Shown here: positions 25,084-31,703 of the stretch, in pieces
Layout of the letters: the number at the start of each line of letters is the position of its first letter
How positions within the stretch are numbered: position 1 is the first letter of the stretch
Origin: Clostridiales bacterium
GTDB taxonomy: Bacteria > Bacillota_E > Sulfobacillia > Sulfobacillales > JAIMBI01
Direction of reading: 5' to 3'
Assembly (NCBI GenBank): GCA_027318915.1
Contig: DAHVOH010000035.1
Span: 1-31,703, forward strand
DNA: 31,703 nucleotides
The notes under the pieces: model-generated
Seen by the model: the letters and a program-made list of their open reading frames with translations, nothing else
The model's database searches: none
What the model was told of the DNA's origin: nothing
Program-made: the position numbers and the translations under genes

Positions 25084-25107
25084 AAAAAATCGCCCCTGTA
25101 GGGGCGA
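25084..25107 (-). terminator. T-box terminator before ileS
   Basis: CGCCCC-TACA-GGGGCG forms the stem (7 bp with the flanking T-A pair), followed by ATTTTTT. It ends about 14 bases before the ileS start and overlaps the arm expected to pair with the T-box core. Confidence 0.9.
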
Positions 25108-25299
25108 ACGGTGTTCGCGGTACCACCCTGACCGCCGCGCGCGGGCGCGGCCTCGCTGACGGGTAACGGCGTCAACCGGCCGGGCTAATCAGGTTCACCC
25201 GGGCGCTCGCGGACGATCTCCCCGTCCCCGCCCGCCGGCTCGCACCAGCCGCCGACTCTCTTGGGGCGTCCAGGACGGATTGGTTCCGTTCATCGCTTT
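25084..25299 (-). ncRNA. T-box leader of ileS (tRNA-Ile sensing)
   Basis: The minus strand carries the T-box core AGGGTGGTACCGCG (about 25117-25130). The UGGU of its bulge would pair with an ACCA tRNA end, matching the A73 of tRNA-Ile. Upstream is a Stem I region with the conserved AGAGAG and GGTGCGAGCC segments (about 25229-25260). A candidate isoleucine specifier codon ATC lies at 25215-25217 in GGAGATCG. The leader is about 215 bases from the predicted transcription start. Uncharged tRNA-Ile should stabilise the antiterminator and let transcription enter ileS. Confidence 0.92.
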
Positions 25300-25305
25300 C
25301 AGGTC

Positions 25306-25334
25306 ACAATACCAGTCCGCCTGCGGTCGGTCAA
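25306..25334 (-). promoter_or_regulatory. ileS: sigmaA-type promoter of the ileS operon
   Basis: TTGACC (25329-25334, 5/6) and TATTGT (25306-25311, 4/6, with TGG before it) are exactly 17 bases apart. The -35 box contains the TGA stop codon of divIVA, so the promoter is embedded in the gene end. Confidence 0.82.
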
Positions 25335-25807
25335 ATGTCGTCCGACGATGTCACCGCCACCGGACTCTCATCCTCGCTCAAGAGAGTCATCTGGGTCTCG
25401 AGGAGGGACCGCAGCCGGGCCCGGTACACGTCCCACTCGTGGCGCAGCCGCTTCAGCTGCTCCTCCTGCTCCCGCGATCGCTGCTGGCTCATCTGCACGA
25501 TTTGCTCGGCGCGCCCCTCGGCTTCGCGGACGATCAATTCCGCCTCCTTGCGGGCGGCAATCTTCACTTCTTCGGCCGTGCTCTGCGCCACCAGGAGGGC
25601 GTTCTTCAGGGTCTCCTCCAATTTCCGGTACTGCTCAATGCGATCCGCCACGCCCGACAACTGCTCCTTGAGCTCCTGGTTCTCGCGCAGGAGTGCCTCA
25701 TAGTCGCGCACCACTTCATCCAAGAACTCGTTGACTTCATCTTCCTGGTACCCGCGAAAGCTGTGCTTAAACTCCTTGTTGTAAATGTCCAGTGGGGTCA
25801 GCGGCAT
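25331..25807 (-). CDS. divIVA: DivIVA family cell-division/polarity protein
   Basis: A 158-residue protein. The N-terminal membrane-binding and curvature-sensing domain is canonical (MPLTPLDIYNKEFKHSFRGY then QEDEVNEFLDEVV, residues 1-33). Residues about 36-140 are a long coiled coil rich in Glu, Arg and Gln. DivIVA marks septa and poles and recruits division or chromosome-anchoring factors. ATG 25807 has AAGGAGG nine bases upstream. It follows yggT by 33 bases; the ylmH gene that separates them in Bacillus is missing. Confidence 0.96.
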   Translation of the reverse strand: MPLTPLDIYNKEFKHSFRGYQEDEVNEFLDEVVRDYEALLRENQELKEQLSGVADRIEQYRKLEETLKNALLVAQSTAEEVKIAARKEAELIVREAEGRAEQIVQMSQQRSREQEEQLKRLRHEWDVYRARLRSLLETQMTLLSEDESPVAVTSSDDI

Positions 25808-25840
25808 GCCGCCCGTCCTCCTTCTGCCCGCCATGCGGGC

Positions 25841-26134
25841 TCATACGGCTCGAGATAAGGCCAAAAGGCCCTGTACCACCAGCGACCCGAGGAGATACAT
25901 CCCTAGCAACGCCACCAACGGGGAAAAATCCATGCCGCCCCAAGTGGGCAGGCGACTGCGAATCGGCTGCAGGGCCGGCTCCGTCATCCGCTCGACGAAC
26001 CGCGCCGTGCCCGCCCACCACCCGGGGTGCCGCGGCGGGAAAAACGACGCCACCACCGTCATCAGCAGCAGGACATAGAACACACGCAGCACATACTGCA
26101 CCGACACGGCCAAATTCGTTAGGATGAGACTCAC
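25841..26134 (-). CDS. ylmG: YggT family membrane protein (YlmG)
   Basis: A 97-residue protein with two hydrophobic helices (about 8-33 and 70-92) joined by a loop holding ERMTEPALQPIRSRLP, the YggT signature. The family is linked to cell division and envelope or plastid nucleoid organisation; the exact role is unclear. It sits between sepF and divIVA, as in Bacillus and cyanobacteria, eleven bases after sepF. Confidence 0.93.
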   Translation of the reverse strand: MSLILTNLAVSVQYVLRVFYVLLLMTVVASFFPPRHPGWWAGTARFVERMTEPALQPIRSRLPTWGGMDFSPLVALLGMYLLGSLVVQGLLALSRAV

Positions 26135-26145
26135 CGATCGCCCGC

Positions 26146-26574
26146 TTACTTGTTAAAGCTGCGCACCCACTCGGCGTCGTCCTGATCTTCGCCCGACACC
26201 TCCACGTTGCTGGGCGTCGCCAGGAAAATGCCTTCTCCCACCTTGCGCAGGCTCCCGTCCAAGGCATACACCACACCGGACAAGAAATTCAACAGGCGCT
26301 GCGCCGACCGCTCGTCCGCCTGGTCCAGGTTGACAATCACGGGTCGCCGACTCTTCACCTGATCGGCAATCGCCTGGCCGTCCTCCAGGGTGCGGGGGTG
26401 CATCACCACTACCCGGACGTTGCCCCGGGAGCTGTTCGGGAAGTTCACGATGCTGGGCCGCTTCTTGCGAGGCGGTTCCGGCTCCCATTCCGGCTCCTGC
26501 GCTTCCGGACCATATTCGTCCACTTCCTCGACGCCGACAAAATTCAGGAACTTAGTGACCAGATTCCCCTTCAT
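26146..26574 (-). CDS. sepF: Cell division protein SepF
   Basis: A 142-residue protein. The N-terminus (MKGNLVTKFLNFVG) is an amphipathic helix for membrane binding; an acidic Pro/Glu-rich linker spans about 17-40. The SepF core follows (VRVVVMHPRTLEDGQAIADQ, RPVIVNLDQADERSAQRLLNFLSGVVYALDG), which polymerises and binds the FtsZ C-terminus. ATG 26574 has GAGGAGG six bases upstream and overlaps the end of ylmE by 23 bases. It is the ylmF of Bacillus. Confidence 0.96.
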   Translation of the reverse strand: MKGNLVTKFLNFVGVEEVDEYGPEAQEPEWEPEPPRKKRPSIVNFPNSSRGNVRVVVMHPRTLEDGQAIADQVKSRRPVIVNLDQADERSAQRLLNFLSGVVYALDGSLRKVGEGIFLATPSNVEVSGEDQDDAEWVRSFNK

Positions 26575-27277
26575 GACCCGCCTCCTCAACGTGAGACTCC
26601 GCCCGGGCGCCGACCAGGACGGTGCCCAATCGCACCATCGTGCTGCCGTGGCGGATGGCTGACTCAAAATCGGTGCTGCTGCCCATGGACAGTTCGTCCA
26701 ACGGAGCCCAGGGCAACCGGCGACGGCGAGATGCGCGCCAGATCTGCGCCGTCTCTTCCATCAGCGGATCCAGATCGCCTTCGTATGGCAAGACCGCCAT
26801 TATGCCCACCGCCCGCAGCGCCGGAAACTGCTCCAGAGCATCAACAAAGGCCGGCACCGCCTCCGGCCAGAGACCGAATTTCTGCGGCTCCCGGCCAGCA
26901 TTGACCTGCACCATGACCGCGATCGTCCGACCTTGGGAATGTCTTTGAATGGCCTCCGCCAATCGCAGACTATCCAAGCTTTGGATAACTTGGAAGATTT
27001 CCAAGGCTAATCTTACCTTGTTGGTTTGAAGATGTCCAATCAGATGCAGGCTTATGTCCGCCCCGCCGGCGGCGAACTTCACCCGGGCCTCCTGGACCCG
27101 ATTTTCCCCAAACAGGCCGAACCCTGCCCGGCGCAATGCCTCCACCCGCTCGGGGCCGTGACCCTTGGTCACCGCCATGATGCGTACGGCCGCCGGATCG
27201 CGCCCACTGGCTCGCGCCGCGGCCGCCACCCGGGTTCGAACCGCCTCGATGCGTGCCGTCAAGGCGTCGCCAGACAC
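26552..27277 (-). CDS. ylmE: YggS/YlmE family pyridoxal phosphate-binding protein
   Basis: A 241-residue alanine-racemase-like TIM barrel. K38 in IMAVTKGH carries the cofactor. FGENRVQEA, LHLIGHLQTNK, VNAGREPQKFG and LSMGSSTDFESAI are family blocks. The protein is not an enzyme in the usual sense but balances intracellular PLP and amino-acid pools. GTG 27277 is chosen because GGGAGG lies six bases upstream; no ATG suits. It overlaps ylmD by 19 bases. It belongs to the conserved ylm cluster. Confidence 0.95.
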   Translation of the reverse strand: MSGDALTARIEAVRTRVAAAARASGRDPAAVRIMAVTKGHGPERVEALRRAGFGLFGENRVQEARVKFAAGGADISLHLIGHLQTNKVRLALEIFQVIQSLDSLRLAEAIQRHSQGRTIAVMVQVNAGREPQKFGLWPEAVPAFVDALEQFPALRAVGIMAVLPYEGDLDPLMEETAQIWRASRRRRLPWAPLDELSMGSSTDFESAIRHGSTMVRLGTVLVGARAESHVEEAGHEGESGH

Positions 27278-28026
27278 AGGAAGCCTCCCATGCGGCCCGT
27301 GCGCCGCTCGCGCCGATGCGAAAAGAAGCGCTCGGTGTGGCAGGCCGTACAGAGCGCCGCCGTCTCCATGCGATCCGGGCTCATCCCCCCGGCAGCCAGC
27401 TGCGCCCTGTTCATGGCCCACAGATCGAGGTGCGCTTGACCGTCGCGCCACTCAAGGCTGTCCTCCCCTTCGGGGCACCGCCGGACGGCCTGCACCACGT
27501 CGTCTCCGACCCGGTAGCAGCAGGGGCCGATGCCGGGTCCGAGGGCGGCCAACATCCGGCCGGGATCGGCGCCTCGCGCCGCCAGGGCCGCGACGCCCGC
27601 CGCCGCGACCCGGCGCACGGTACCCCGCCAACCGGCATGCACCACGCCGATCCAGCCAATGTCGGGAGCGGCCAGGAAGATGGGCAGGCAGTCGGCCGCC
27701 GTCACCGCCAACAGCACCGTCGGGTCATTGGTGACGAGCCCGTCGGCCACCGGCGGCCTCACCGTGCTGCGGTCGACCGCGCAGACGCGAGCACCGTGCT
27801 CCAGACGCGCCCAGAGAGGACGCCTCCCCGCCCCCAACGACACGGCGCGCCGGCGGTTGTAGTCCACCGCCGGCGGCAGATCGCGCACCGTGTACGACAA
27901 ATTCAAGGTGGCAAAGGGGGGCAGGCTCACGCCGCCCCGCCGCCCGGTCATCCAGGCGGTGATGCCGGGCCACCCGGTCAACGCCAAATGTTCCAGAGGT
28001 TCCTCACGCCAAACCCAACGCGCCAT
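27259..28026 (-). CDS. ylmD: Multicopper-like purine nucleoside/peptidoglycan-editing factor YlmD (DUF152/PgeF)
   Basis: A 255-residue protein of the YfiH/PgeF family. The metal-site residues are H77 (LEHGARV), C113 (TAADCLPIFL) and H130 (VVHAGWRG). GPGIGPCCYRVGDDV and the CTACHTERFFSHRRE/GRMGG ending complete the family. Such proteins have been described as laccase-like, as adenosine-acting enzymes, and as removing wrongly incorporated L-Ser from cell-wall precursors; which applies here is not decidable from sequence. ATG 28026 with GGGGAGG upstream fits better than an earlier in-frame ATG. Confidence 0.94.
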   Translation of the reverse strand: MARWVWREEPLEHLALTGWPGITAWMTGRRGGVSLPPFATLNLSYTVRDLPPAVDYNRRRAVSLGAGRRPLWARLEHGARVCAVDRSTVRPPVADGLVTNDPTVLLAVTAADCLPIFLAAPDIGWIGVVHAGWRGTVRRVAAAGVAALAARGADPGRMLAALGPGIGPCCYRVGDDVVQAVRRCPEGEDSLEWRDGQAHLDLWAMNRAQLAAGGMSPDRMETAALCTACHTERFFSHRRERRTGRMGGFLCLATP

Positions 28027-28069
28027 ACCCTCCCCTTCGCCACGAAAGGGCGGTTCCCTCCCGTTTGGC

Positions 28070-28327
28070 TCAGGGATGATAAGAATCTTGGGGGCTGGAA
28101 ATGTCGACCAGAATGACATCCTCACCGATCTTGCGGATCCGGTCCCAGGGAATGACCAAGTCCCGCTCCCGGCCGAAGAAGCCGAAGAGCCGCGCCGGTC
28201 CCGCCACCACGACGGCCGTGACCACGCCGCGGTCCAAGTCCAGCTCCAAGTCGTCGATGCTGCCCAATCGCCGGCCGTCGGCCACGTTGATGAGGTCCTT
28301 CATGCGCAGCTCGGAGGTCTTCACCAC
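28070..28327 (-). CDS. ylmC: YlmC/YmxH family sporulation-associated PRC-barrel protein
   Basis: An 85-residue protein that is a single PRC-barrel domain ([20 protein letters not shown] followed by [16 protein letters not shown]). The family is confined mainly to spore formers; its role is unknown. GTG 28327 has GGGGGAGGG seven bases upstream; the adjacent GTG 28324 is also possible. It lies between spoIIR and ylmD. A short inverted repeat CCCCGCC/GGCGGGG spans the 40-base gap upstream and its ribosome-site region, which could reduce initiation. Confidence 0.9.
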   Translation of the reverse strand: MVKTSELRMKDLINVADGRRLGSIDDLELDLDRGVVTAVVVAGPARLFGFFGRERDLVIPWDRIRKIGEDVILVDISSPQDSYHP

Positions 28328-28367
28328 CGGCCATCCCTCCCCCGCCATCCTATGTCCGGCGGGGCCG

Positions 28368-28970
28368 TCAAAGACCGGAGAGCCAATGCTGGAAGGGAAT
28401 CCACCACACCACATGCCATCCCGGCGCGGGCGGTTCCGAGGCATGGGACGGGCCCGTCCCGACGGGCACCGCCAAACCGCTGCCCATGTCGATGAAACAG
28501 AGGGTGGGAAACAGCACACACCACCAATTGTGGCCATCGCCGCGGCCCAGGCGGACAATCAGCGCGGGGTAGCGACCGGCCGGCAGCACCCAGGTGCCGT
28601 AGGCCTTGGTGGGAAAGGCGGTGCGCCCCAGCGTGACGCGGGCCAGATACGGCGCGCCGTCGGACCGGAGCAGCTGGTCCACCGCCGCCGCCAGTTCGGG
28701 CAGCCGCGGGCGGATCAGCGCCTCCGCCTGCTGGGGGCTGCGGGCTCGGGCCAAAGGCGCGGCCAGGGTTTGCAGCACCAGGTTGCGCACGGCGATTTTG
28801 ACCGACTCATCCCAGAGGCTGTCGCTGTTGGCAATCACTCGAAATCTCAGGACGCGGGGCAGCCGCGGCGCGGGCCAGTCGAGCCGGACCGGCACCGGCG
28901 CCGGGGGACGGGCCGCCATGCCGGCAAACAAGCTGAGGGACAGCGCCGCCGTGACCAGATGCCGCCACAT
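28368..28970 (-). CDS. spoIIR: Stage II sporulation protein R
   Basis: A 200-residue protein with a signal peptide (about 1-22) and the SpoIIR core: [41 protein letters not shown] and [14 protein letters not shown]. It is made in the forespore under sigma-F, secreted into the intermembrane space, and triggers SpoIIGA to cleave pro-sigma-E in the mother cell. ATG 28970 comes one base after the sigG stop with only a weak ribosome site, so it may depend on sigG translation. In Bacillus subtilis spoIIR lies far from the spoIIG operon; here signal, receptor and target are all in one cluster. Confidence 0.94.
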   Translation of the reverse strand: MWRHLVTAALSLSLFAGMAARPPAPVPVRLDWPAPRLPRVLRFRVIANSDSLWDESVKIAVRNLVLQTLAAPLARARSPQQAEALIRPRLPELAAAVDQLLRSDGAPYLARVTLGRTAFPTKAYGTWVLPAGRYPALIVRLGRGDGHNWWCVLFPTLCFIDMGSGLAVPVGTGPSHASEPPAPGWHVVWWIPFQHWLSGL

Positions 28971-28971
28971 A

Positions 28972-29745
28972 CTACACGTATTTCCGCATGTGGGTCAGGG
29001 CGGCTTTTTCCAGGCGCGACACCTGCGCCTGGGAGATGCCGATCTCCTGCGCCACCTCCATCTGCGTCTTGCCTTGGAAGAAGCGGAGCGTGAGGATGAG
29101 TTGTTCGCGGTCGGTCAGCTTCTTCATGGCCTCTTTGATGGTGATGCTCTCCAGCCAATGGTGATCCTGGTTTCCTTCGTCGGACACTTGATCCATGACG
29201 AAGATGGGGTCGCCGCCGTCATGATAGATGGGTTCAAACAGCGACATGGGCTCTTGAATGGCATCCAGCGCGTAGAGCACGTCTTCCCGCGGCAGCGCCA
29301 GCTCCTGGGCAATCTCGCTGATGGTAGGGTCTTTGGAATACCGGTGCACCAAGGCGTCGCGCACCTGCAGCGCTTTGTAGGCGACGTCCCGCAGCGAACG
29401 GCTGACTCGGATCGGGTTGTTGTCGCGCAGATAGCGGCGAATCTCCCCGATGATCATCGGCACGGCGTAGGTGGAAAACTTCACGTTCTGGCCCAGGTCA
29501 AAATTGTCGATGGCTTTCATGAGGCCGATGCAGCCCACCTGGAACAAGTCGTCGCCGTTCTCGCCCCGGTTGGCGAAGCGCTGGATGACGCTCAACACCA
29601 GGCGCAGATTGCCCGAGATGAGCTGGTCGCGCGCCGTCAGATCGCCCCGCTGCATGGCGGCAAACAGTTCCCGCATGCGCGCGTTCGTTAAGACGGGCAG
29701 TTTGGCGGTATTGACGCCGGGAATCTCGACTTTATTGACGGGCAT
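28972..29745 (-). CDS. sigG: RNA polymerase sigma-G factor (late forespore)
   Basis: A 257-residue sigma70-family protein of SigG length. Region 2 (GNLRLVLSVIQRFANRGENG to MIIGEIRRYLRDN) and region 4 (LTDREQLILTLRFFQGKTQM to ISQAQVSRLEKAALTHMRKY) are near canonical; the N-terminus MPVNKVEIPGVNTAKLPVL is diagnostic for SigG. It drives SASP and germination genes in the forespore. ATG 29745 has GAGGAGG seven bases upstream. A candidate sigma-G-type promoter lies just upstream, fitting autoregulation. Confidence 0.97.
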   Translation of the reverse strand: MPVNKVEIPGVNTAKLPVLTNARMRELFAAMQRGDLTARDQLISGNLRLVLSVIQRFANRGENGDDLFQVGCIGLMKAIDNFDLGQNVKFSTYAVPMIIGEIRRYLRDNNPIRVSRSLRDVAYKALQVRDALVHRYSKDPTISEIAQELALPREDVLYALDAIQEPMSLFEPIYHDGGDPIFVMDQVSDEGNQDHHWLESITIKEAMKKLTDREQLILTLRFFQGKTQMEVAQEIGISQAQVSRLEKAALTHMRKYV

Positions 29746-29772
29746 CCGCGGACCTCCTCGCCTATCCGCTGG

Positions 29773-29801
29773 AAGTATGCCCGCGGGCGCCCAGTCTATG
29801 C
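29773..29801 (-). promoter_or_regulatory. sigG: Candidate sigma-G/sigma-F promoter for sigG
   Basis: GCATA (29797-29801) matches the GHATR -35 of sigma-G. CATACTT (29773-29779) matches CATnnTA in six of seven places. The spacing is 17 bases against a usual 17-18. It lies about 28 bases before the sigG start and downstream of the large hairpin. Confidence 0.6.
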
Positions 29802-29874
29802 GGTCTCAGCCATGTTTTTCCATATTTAGTCGGGTCGGTCGGATGGCGTCCCCGCCCGCGTCGCCCTGAAAGCC

Positions 29875-29911
29875 GCGCCAGCCCGGACGGCGGTGCCATC
29901 CGGGCTGGCGC
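29875..29911 (-). terminator. 13-bp perfect hairpin between sigE and sigG (possible terminator)
   Basis: GCGCCAGCCCGGA and its exact complement TCCGGGCTGGCGC enclose an eleven-base loop. It lies about 40 bases past the sigE stop and before the sigG promoter. Only GGCTTTC follows, so there is no real T-run. It may terminate partially, protect the spoIIGA-sigE mRNA, or keep early transcripts out of sigG. Confidence 0.55.
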
Positions 29912-29951
29912 ATGGAGCCGCGCGACCGTCATCGCCGCGACCGCCGTCGGC

Positions 29952-30668
29952 CTATTCCCAGCGGTGCATCTCCCGCCGCAGACGCTTGATAATCCGCTTT
30001 TCCAGCCGAGAGATGTAGGACTGGCTGATGCCCAGCACGTCGGCCACCTCTTTCTGGGTCCGCTCGCGTCCATCGGCCAGTCCAAAGCGAAGATCCATGA
30101 TGCGTTGCTCCCGCGAGGTTAATTTGTCCAGGGCCGAGCGCAGCAGCGTGCGGTCCACCTGTTCTTCCAGGCCTTTGTACACCAAGTCATTTTCGGTGCC
30201 CAACACGTCCGACAGCAGCAGTTCGTTTCCGTCCCAGTCCACATTCAGCGGCTCGTCGAAGGACACTTCGGATCGCACACGGCTGTTGCGCCGCAGGAAC
30301 ATGAGAATCTCGTTCTCGATGCACTTGGAGGCGTAGGTGGCCAGTTTGATGCGCTTCTCCACGTTGAACGTGTTGACCGCCTTGATGAGGCCGATGGTGC
30401 CGATGGAAACCAGATCCTCGATGCCGACTCCGGTGTTCTCAAACTTGCGGGCGATGTACACCACCAGTCTCAGGTTCCGCTCAATCAGCGTGGCCCGGGC
30501 GTGCCGCTCGCCCTCTTGCAAGAGCGAGAGCAGGACCATCTCCTCGTCATGACTCAGCGGGGGCGGCAGCGCCTCGCTCGATCCCACGTAGTCCAGATCC
30601 TGCTCGGGGAGGGCCAGCCCCAACCACGCCGCCGCCCGCCGGACGACCCCGTCCAAGCCTCCAATCAA
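29952..30668 (-). CDS. sigE: RNA polymerase sigma-E factor precursor (early mother cell)
   Basis: A 238-residue protein with very strong SigE identity ([75 protein letters not shown]). No ATG is available. TTG 30668, five bases after the spoIIGA stop, gives an N-terminal pro-region of about 27 residues, the length in Bacillus; GAGGTG is very close upstream, so coupling to spoIIGA translation is probable. A GTG at about 30704 inside spoIIGA is the alternative. The hydrophobic/basic pro-sequence tethers pro-sigma-E to the membrane until SpoIIGA cuts near Y27. Confidence 0.95.
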   Translation of the reverse strand: MIGGLDGVVRRAAAWLGLALPEQDLDYVGSSEALPPPLSHDEEMVLLSLLQEGERHARATLIERNLRLVVYIARKFENTGVGIEDLVSIGTIGLIKAVNTFNVEKRIKLATYASKCIENEILMFLRRNSRVRSEVSFDEPLNVDWDGNELLLSDVLGTENDLVYKGLEEQVDRTLLRSALDKLTSREQRIMDLRFGLADGRERTQKEVADVLGISQSYISRLEKRIIKRLRREMHRWE

Positions 30669-30673
30669 CCACC

Positions 30674-31507
30674 TCAGGCGTAGCGTGAAGTGCGGCGTGC
30701 CAACCACGCCGGATTGACCAAAGCCTGAAAGTCGCGGGGTTCTCCCTGCCAGCCATCGGTCAATCCCAGAGCCAGGGGAACCAGTGCTTCCCACCGTCCA
30801 TCCACCTCCAGTTCCGCATGGTCCACGTCCATCAGCGGCAGCGTGATGGGCCCCGCCGCCGTCATCGCCCGCACCGTGCGCGGGGTCGCCACCGGCCGGC
30901 CGTCGGGAGCCGGCCCGGTCTCTTGTCCCCTCGCTTCCTCCATGAGCGGCTGAATGCTGGCCGCGTCCACCACCATCACCGGTTTCAGGGTCAGAGGATC
31001 CGACAGCCGATTGCCGCTGTCCAAGAGCGCCGTCAAGCGCACGCGTCTGCCGTGGGCGACGATGCGGAGCGGGACCCGGCCGCGGCGCGCGGCGAGCGGA
31101 CGGCTCACCTGATGCCGCCACCAGTCGGCGGCGCTCAGCCCGAGAGCCGGCGCCGCCACCGCGACCAGCCAAGCCGGCGTGCCGACGGTCAGCAACGCGA
31201 GCACGGCCCCCCCGATGGTGATGGTTGCCGCATAGGTCCATCCGATGGCGCGAAGCCAGTCGCTGCGCGCAAGCGGCGCCCACGCCGCCCCGCACATGGC
31301 GGGCGGCGTGAGCACCAGCCATAGCGGCTCCAGCGGCCACGCCGGGCGCAGCAGTGTCACCATGGTGGGCAGCGTGCCCACCACGGCCCCCAGCAGGAGC
31401 CGCGCGGGGCCGCGCCGAGGTGTGCGGGCCATGCGGGCCACCGCCGCCAGAATCACCAGGTCCATGGCCCCGCTGACGCCCAGCGTCAGATCGCCGTTGA
31501 CGACCAC
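30674..31507 (-). CDS. spoIIGA: Sporulation sigma-E processing peptidase SpoIIGA
   Basis: A 277-residue protein. The N-terminal half has five hydrophobic segments (about 10-140). The C-terminal aspartyl protease domain carries [16 protein letters not shown] with the catalytic Asp-Ser-Gly, and VMVVD after it. It is the membrane receptor-protease that cleaves pro-sigma-E when SpoIIR is secreted from the forespore. GTG 31507 is chosen because AGGGGGG lies six bases upstream. The frame stays open further upstream but that part reads as random. It is the first gene of the spoIIG operon. Confidence 0.93.
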   Translation of the reverse strand: MVVNGDLTLGVSGAMDLVILAAVARMARTPRRGPARLLLGAVVGTLPTMVTLLRPAWPLEPLWLVLTPPAMCGAAWAPLARSDWLRAIGWTYAATITIGGAVLALLTVGTPAWLVAVAAPALGLSAADWWRHQVSRPLAARRGRVPLRIVAHGRRVRLTALLDSGNRLSDPLTLKPVMVVDAASIQPLMEEARGQETGPAPDGRPVATPRTVRAMTAAGPITLPLMDVDHAELEVDGRWEALVPLALGLTDGWQGEPRDFQALVNPAWLARRTSRYA

Positions 31508-31579
31508 GACCCGCCCCCCCTCTCGACCGTCGGCCCAGCCTGCCCGGATGCCGCGGACGGCCCGGGCTGTCTTGCGCCT

Positions 31580-31612
31580 ATTGTAGGAAGCCGCCGCCGC
31601 GGATGCTGTCAG
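31580..31612 (-). promoter_or_regulatory. spoIIGA: Candidate Spo0A-activated sigmaA promoter of spoIIGA-sigE
   Basis: CTGACA (31607-31612, 5/6 to TTGACA) and TACAAT (31580-31585, 5/6 to TATAAT) are 21 bases apart, too far for a normal sigmaA promoter. The Bacillus spoIIG promoter has good boxes at 22 bases and needs Spo0A~P. A TGTCGGA (31638-31644), one mismatch from the 0A box TGTCGAA, lies upstream near -68. The predicted leader is about 66 bases. Confidence 0.6.
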
Positions 31613-31658
31613 GCGGTGGGGGTGGCCCGCCGCGTTCTCCGACAGGCGGCGCCCAACC

Positions 31659-31679
31659 AAAAGCCGCCGGCCTGGCGGC
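31659..31679 (-). terminator. Intrinsic terminator of the gene upstream of spoIIGA
   Basis: GCCGCC-AGGCC-GGCGGC followed by TTTT on the minus strand. It isolates the spoIIG promoter from an upstream gene outside the window (ftsZ would be expected by analogy with Bacillus). Confidence 0.62.
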
Positions 31680-31703
31680 GCGGCGGCTGTCTGGGAGCGG
31701 GCG

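Noticed and set aside
22458..25085. A plus-strand open frame of about 875 codons opposite ileS
   Set aside because: It lies entirely antisense to ileS, with biased His/Gln/Arg composition and no recognisable domain. Long antisense frames are a routine effect of high GC.
29812..29826. T-rich patch TTTTTCCATATTTA (plus strand) before sigG, considered as a terminator tail
   Set aside because: No stem precedes it on the plus strand and it is about 50 bases from the 29875-29911 hairpin, so it cannot act as that hairpin's U-run.
1..31703. Search for CRISPR repeats, insertion sequences, tRNA/rRNA genes and toxin-antitoxin or defence genes
   Set aside because: No regular repeats, transposase motifs, tRNA T-loop patterns or defence families were seen. 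The window is ordinary core genome.

Overview
The window is GC-rich (roughly two-thirds G+C by eye) chromosomal core DNA from an endospore-forming Bacillota. The evidence is a sporulation block (spoIIGA, sigE, sigG, spoIIR), an SspF-type small acid-soluble spore protein at the left edge, a PyrR-controlled pyr operon, a T-box in front of ileS, and a qcrB/qcrC-type menaquinol:cytochrome c reductase with the cytochrome c domain fused to subunit IV. The base composition suggests a high-GC lineage such as the Sulfobacillus/Thermaerobacter/Symbiobacterium groups, but I cannot fix the genus. Almost everything is on the minus strand; rqcH is the only clear plus-strand gene.

Read in the direction of transcription (right to left): a terminator (31659-31679) closes an upstream unit. 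A candidate Spo0A-type promoter then leads into spoIIGA-sigE, followed by a large hairpin, a candidate sigma-G promoter, sigG and spoIIR. Next come ylmC, ylmD (pgeF-like), ylmE (yggS), sepF, yggT and divIVA, i.e. the division/sporulation segment that follows ftsZ in Bacillus. A sigmaA-like promoter overlapping the divIVA stop drives a T-box leader and ileS-lspA-rluD, with a small thioredoxin-like [2Fe-2S] ferredoxin behind them. A second promoter, a PyrR-binding hairpin and an intrinsic terminator precede pyrR-pyrC-carA-carB-pyrK-pyrD-pyrF-pyrE, which is tightly overlapped. This layout closely follows the Bacillus subtilis ylm-divIVA-ileS-pyr region, except that ylmH, ylyA, pyrP and pyrB are missing.

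After pyrE there is a convergent non-coding stretch of about 600 bases, then rqcH (plus strand) divergent from moeA. The left third (minus strand) is moeA-MFS transporter, DUF2007-pyk-dat-trmL, a Ca2+/cation exchanger, a small unidentified ORF, petB/qcrB, petD/qcrC with a fused cytochrome c domain, a clear terminator, and a truncated SASP gene. Many junctions are ATGA/GTGA/TGATG overlaps, implying translational coupling.

I found no mobile element, CRISPR array, tRNA/rRNA gene or defence system. The most informative signals are regulatory (pyr attenuator, ileS T-box, candidate Spo0A and sigma-G promoters), the missing pyrB, and sequence departures in the RqcH- and MoeA-like proteins.
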